The notes under the pieces are model-generated. The model saw only the letters and a program-made list of their open reading frames with translations. It was not told the DNA's origin and ran no database searches. A stretch of 34,188 bases of DNA from Anaerolineales bacterium (GTDB taxonomy: Bacteria > Chloroflexota > Anaerolineae > Anaerolineales > UBA11579): the NCBI GenBank assembly GCA_026129305.1, contig JAHCII010000019.1, positions 1 to 34,188 of the forward strand. Reading direction: 5' to 3'. The translations under genes and the position numbers were made by a program. The number at the start of each line of letters is the position of its first letter. Position 1 is the stretch's first letter. Shown here one piece after another: positions 31,398 to 34,188 of this stretch.

Positions 31398-33115
31398 CAG
31401 CGGCCTCCTCCGGCGCAGGCGCAGGCGCAGCCGGCGCAAGCGCAGGCGCAGGAGCTGCCGCCGCCGCTAAAGCCACCGCCACTGCTGCTGGTGCGGCTGG
31501 GTGGGGGCGGTGGGTTGGTGACCTTGGTTACACCACCGGTAAAGTCGCTCAGGTTGCCCACCACGCCGCCGGCCATGTTCTGCACGCCCTGTACCATGGA
31601 GGCGGCGAAATCCGAGCCCGGCAGGGTGGGCAGCGAAACGCCGCCGCCCGTGCTTTTGGTCGGTGCACCGGGGCCGCTGCGCCCCCCGCCGCCGGCGGTG
31701 CGGAAGGTGGGGTCATAGCTGCCCCACCAGCGCGGTACATACACAGAGCGCCCACCACCGCCGAAGACGTCTTGTGTGCGGCGGTTGTAATCCTTGTCCA
31801 TCATGGTCCATTCCAGGTTCTCTTCGTACAGCTGGCTCTGGACCTTGGGTGTGTCGGCTGCCTCCACTTGCTTCCAGGCATCCTCGGAGATCTTGCGGTA
31901 GAAGTCGACGGTTTCACGCTTGCTGAAGCCGCGCATCTTGGTCGCCACGCCCTTGACCAGGCGCACCATCATGTCTTGCAGTTCTTTGCGGCGCTTGGTC
32001 TTGTTGCTCTGGGCGAATGCGCCCAGGAATTCCATCTCATAATCACGCAGACCGGCCTCGGCGGGCAGCGGCGAAGCCACTTTGAGTTCCAGGGGATCGC
32101 GTTTCTCCACCTCAGCCGCGCCCTTCTTGATCGCCGAGAAAAGCATCATGGTCATGATCTTGTCCATGGGCTGTTCGAGCAGGATAGCCGCCTCCGGGGC
32201 GGTCAGGCCGCGCTTGATGCCGTGGCCTTCGATCGAGATCTTGGGTGGCAAGTACTGCATGCGGCGCCGGCGGTCTGCCGCCACTGCCACCCAGATGATG
32301 ATGCCCATGATCAGGCCAAAACAACAGCACACCAGCATGGTGATGACAAAGTCCGGGTCCAGACCCAGGCGCTGCCAGATGTTGGGTTGCTGGATGGTAC
32401 TGGCCGGCACGTAGTGAGTGGGGAAAGAGGCGCCAAAGATGTATTCACGCGAAGGACTGGCGCTGGGGTTGCGCCAGGTGTAGGTGATGCGCCCCTGGTT
32501 ATCCCGTCCGGTTACCGGCTCATCCGGGAACCCCACATGGCCTTCAGTGTGCCAGCGCGGCTCCGCCGGCTGCACACCGGGCGGCAGGTGGAAGATGACG
32601 GTCAGGTCTGTTGTGCCGTAGGTGAATTCACTGCCGAAGTAATTCGGCATGAACAAAGCGCTGGCGTAATCGTCATCCAGGTTGTCGGTATACAGCACCT
32701 GACGAATGCCGGTCACACGGGCGCGGAAAGTGCCGCTGCCGCCGGCTGGGATGGGATTGCTAAAGTAGATGGCGGGGCCGGCATCAATGTAAGGAGATTG
32801 CGCCTCAATGCGTGATGCCGCCTGGCCGTTCATGGATGCGGTGATATTGCCGGCAGAATATTGCCGGTTGGGCAGGCCCAGGTCCACCACGTCGATGGGA
32901 TGCGCCCCGGTGCCGTTTTGGAAAACAACTTCATAGTCAACTGTGACGGTGCCGTCGCTCTCCCAGTACACATCCACCCAGGCGCGTGGCACAGCGAAAT
33001 AATAGTCCTGGGCCGAGACACTGAACGGCATGGCCAGCATGACCAGCAGGCCGAGCAGCAGCAGGGCAGAACGCCAGGACGGCTTGCGCAGGTTCTGCAA
33101 AAACTGTCTTACCAT
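31397..33115 (-). CDS. DUF2207-like membrane protein with C-terminal Cys-Ala repeat tail
   Basis: A 572-residue protein. A signal peptide (SALLLLGLLVMLAMPFSVSA, cut after about residue 35) precedes an extracellular beta-rich domain (36-250). One membrane span with three cysteines (TMLVCCCFGLIMGIIIWVAV, about 257-280) and a cytoplasmic DUF2207-type domain (GIKRGLTAPEAAILLEQPMDK onward, about 295-450) follow. A Gly/Pro/Ser-rich linker then leads to SSCACACAGCACACAGGGR. The tail has six cysteines (556, 558, 560, 563, 565, 567) alternating with Ala. It may be a metal- or cluster-binding sequence or a substrate for radical SAM modification. The ATG overlaps the preceding gene by 7 nt, and the stop overlaps the next gene (TGATG), so the three genes are coupled. 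Confidence 0.85.
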   Translation of the reverse strand: MVRQFLQNLRKPSWRSALLLLGLLVMLAMPFSVSAQDYYFAVPRAWVDVYWESDGTVTVDYEVVFQNGTGAHPIDVVDLGLPNRQYSAGNITASMNGQAASRIEAQSPYIDAGPAIYFSNPIPAGGSGTFRARVTGIRQVLYTDNLDDDYASALFMPNYFGSEFTYGTTDLTVIFHLPPGVQPAEPRWHTEGHVGFPDEPVTGRDNQGRITYTWRNPSASPSREYIFGASFPTHYVPASTIQQPNIWQRLGLDPDFVITMLVCCCFGLIMGIIIWVAVAADRRRRMQYLPPKISIEGHGIKRGLTAPEAAILLEQPMDKIMTMMLFSAIKKGAAEVEKRDPLELKVASPLPAEAGLRDYEMEFLGAFAQSNKTKRRKELQDMMVRLVKGVATKMRGFSKRETVDFYRKISEDAWKQVEAADTPKVQSQLYEENLEWTMMDKDYNRRTQDVFGGGGRSVYVPRWWGSYDPTFRTAGGGGRSGPGAPTKSTGGGVSLPTLPGSDFAASMVQGVQNMAGGVVGNLSDFTGGVTKVTNPPPPPSRTSSSGGGFSGGGSSCACACAGCACACAGGGR

Positions 33116-33465
33116 TTGGGTTTCTCTTCGACTTGATAGACAGCCCCACAATAGGGGCATTCGACGTTGAGCGCGCCGCCCACCAGGCGCACGTTTTCGC
33201 TGCTCAGCGCGCCGCCGCACTGGCGGCACTGGAAGTTCTCCAGATTGACATCTCCGGTGAGCTCCACTTGGTAGGTCACCTTGTGTTCTTGAGAGGCAGG
33301 ATCTTTGCGGTTCACGTACCAAATGATGCCCAGACCAATTGCGGTGCTGATGGCGCCAACCGCGATCCAACCAATGCCGCCGCCCTGATCGCTGAACGCA
33401 CCCCATATAAATAGCACGCCGAAAAAGACCAAAATCGCGGCGAAAATATTGCCAACTGTCTTCAT
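33109..33465 (-). CDS. Small membrane protein with C-terminal zinc ribbon
   Basis: A 118-residue protein with two N-terminal spans (NIFAAILVFFGVLFIWGAF, GWIAVGAISTAIGLGIIWYV) and a C-terminal zinc ribbon: Cys80-x2-Cys83 (FQCRQCGG) and Cys103-x2-Cys106 (VECPYCGAVYQVEEKPKW). ATG 33465 has AAGGAG six bases upstream. It is the first gene of the operon with the Cys-tail DUF2207-like protein and the radical SAM pseudoenzyme. The ribbon faces the cytoplasm if the N-terminus is inside. It may be a scaffold or metal-handling partner; no specific function is recognised. Confidence 0.85.
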   Translation of the reverse strand: MKTVGNIFAAILVFFGVLFIWGAFSDQGGGIGWIAVGAISTAIGLGIIWYVNRKDPASQEHKVTYQVELTGDVNLENFQCRQCGGALSSENVRLVGGALNVECPYCGAVYQVEEKPKW

Positions 33466-33576
33466 TGAGAACTCCTTGTGTCTTCCGTAGTGTAGCCGAT
33501 TTTTTGGCAAATCTTGGCTATCAGAGTGGCTAGAGGGTTAGAATGGAGCCAATTCATCTGAGGTGTAGGAGCAGGT
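33466..33576. promoter_or_regulatory. Divergent promoter region between the zinc-ribbon operon and citrate synthase
   Basis: This holds 111 bp between divergent starts. On the plus strand TAGAAT (33539-33544) could be the -10 for citrate synthase, with TTGGCT (33514-33519) at a long 19-bp spacing. On the minus strand TACACT is a possible -10 for the zinc-ribbon operon. Neither is a strong match. Confidence 0.35.
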
Positions 33577-34188
33577 ATGTCGCAGAATACTTATGTGCCG
33601 GGGCTGGAGGGCGTGGTAGCCGCCCAGACCCGGATGAGCAAAGTGGATGGTTTGGCGGGGGAATTGGTCATCGGCGGCTTCAAATTAGAAACGATTGCTG
33701 ATAAAGCTAGTTACGAAGAAATGGTCTATCAGTTGTGGTACGGCCAACTCCCGAAAGAAACTGAGCTGCAGGCCTTCACTGCGGAGCTGGCCGCGCTGCG
33801 CAGCCTGCCGCCGGCCGCGCTGGATCTTTTGCGCTCGATCGCCCACAAAGATCTGGATATCATGGACGCATTGCGTGTAGCCACGGGCGTACTGGACACT
33901 GAAAGTGATGCGCAGGACAGTGATGAGTGGCTGGCCAAGCGGCTCCTAGCTGCCACGCCCACGATTGTGGCCGCCGCTTGGCGCCTGCGCAACGGCCAAG
34001 AGCCGCTGTCGCCGGACCCCAAACTGGCGCATGCGGCCAATTACTTGTACATGCTCGAGGGTCAGGCACCCAGTGCGGCGCGTGCCCGCGGCTTGGAAAC
34101 CTATTTGAACACCGTCATCGACCATGGCCTCAACGCTTCGACCTTCACGGCACGCGTGATCACCTCCACCGGCTCGGACTTCGTCTCG
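33577..34188 (+). CDS. Citrate synthase family protein, N-terminal part
   Basis: The first 204 codons of a citrate/2-methylcitrate synthase, cut off by the right edge. Landmarks are GLEGVVAAQTRMSKVDG, LVIGGFKLE, YEEMVYQLWYGQLP, the small-domain start SIAHKDLDIMDALR, NYLYMLEG and DHGLNASTFTARVITST with a catalytic-site His. It condenses acetyl-CoA (or propionyl-CoA) with oxaloacetate; the fragment does not separate the two. TAGGAG lies five bases before the ATG. Confidence 0.9.
   Translation, partial: MSQNTYVPGLEGVVAAQTRMSKVDGLAGELVIGGFKLETIADKASYEEMVYQLWYGQLPKETELQAFTAELAALRSLPPAALDLLRSIAHKDLDIMDALRVATGVLDTESDAQDSDEWLAKRLLAATPTIVAAAWRLRNGQEPLSPDPKLAHAANYLYMLEGQAPSAARARGLETYLNTVIDHGLNASTFTARVITSTGSDFVS

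Noticed and set aside
31400..31480. Short GC-rich tandem repeat as a CRISPR or satellite
   Set aside because: The repeat encodes the Cys-Ala and Gly-rich tail in frame; units are 6-12 bp with no spacers.
33116..33406. N-terminal extension of the Cys-tail DUF2207-like gene
   Set aside because: The upstream in-frame stretch is Arg/Gly/Ser-rich and overlaps the zinc-ribbon gene; a signal peptide begins cleanly at the ATG at 33115.

Overview
The window is GC-rich (about 60% by eye) bacterial chromosomal DNA with tightly packed genes on both strands. I saw no phage, plasmid or CRISPR signature. Gene content (type 2 IPP isomerase, HerA-like ATPase, PlsY, DUF2207-type membrane proteins with Gly-rich tails, radical SAM/SPASM proteins with N-terminal PqqD-like domains, paired USP domains, a DUF990-type ABC-2 exporter) fits Chloroflexota, probably Anaerolineae. 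That placement is inference from protein style, not from a marker gene.

Layout. 1-8.3 kb is housekeeping: the start of fni (minus), a HerA-like ATPase, acpP with its own promoter and terminator, an alpha/beta hydrolase, ligA, a flavodoxin coupled to a small unknown protein, and an alpha-oxoamine synthase. 8.3-10.6 kb holds a divergent pair: a winged-helix protein and an RlmI-like rRNA methyltransferase. 10.7-13.6 kb (minus) is a three-gene ABC-2 exporter operon. Upstream of it lies a strong promoter, a 16-codon leader peptide and an intrinsic terminator, with mutually exclusive base-pairing like an attenuator. 13.6-15.1 kb carries a lipoprotein with an internal duplication and ssrA (tmRNA). 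15.2-17.2 kb has a DinB protein, a two-domain VOC dioxygenase, a perfect 16-bp palindrome, a 23-residue Cys-rich micropeptide gene with an ideal ribosome binding site, and an ArsR repressor with a Cys triplet. 17.2-19.6 kb is a coupled metallophosphoesterase and ParB-like/USP fusion. 19.6-25.3 kb (minus) holds an aldo/keto reductase, a LysE exporter, a membrane-anchored EEP phosphatase/nuclease, plsY and two membrane proteins of the LiaF/toast-rack type.

26.1-33.5 kb is the most unusual block. A radical SAM/SPASM protein with a PqqD-like domain and Cys-rich tail (plus) is followed by a RAYT transposase insertion and a short DUF2207-C-like membrane protein. Facing it on the minus strand is an operon of three: a zinc-ribbon membrane protein, a DUF2207-like secreted/membrane protein ending in an alternating Cys-Ala tail, and a second, paralogous radical SAM-fold protein that has lost all its cluster cysteines. 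A frameshifted isochorismatase-family hydrolase sits between them. The window ends inside a citrate synthase gene.

Two start-site styles coexist. Several genes have a -10 hexamer only 6-8 nt before the start codon and no Shine-Dalgarno (likely leaderless mRNAs): the hydrolase, ligA, the winged-helix protein, RlmI, the metallophosphoesterase, the 26.0-kb methyltransferase and the first radical SAM protein. Others (acpP, the oxoamine synthase, the flavodoxin, the micropeptide, the leader peptide, citrate synthase) have good Shine-Dalgarno sites.
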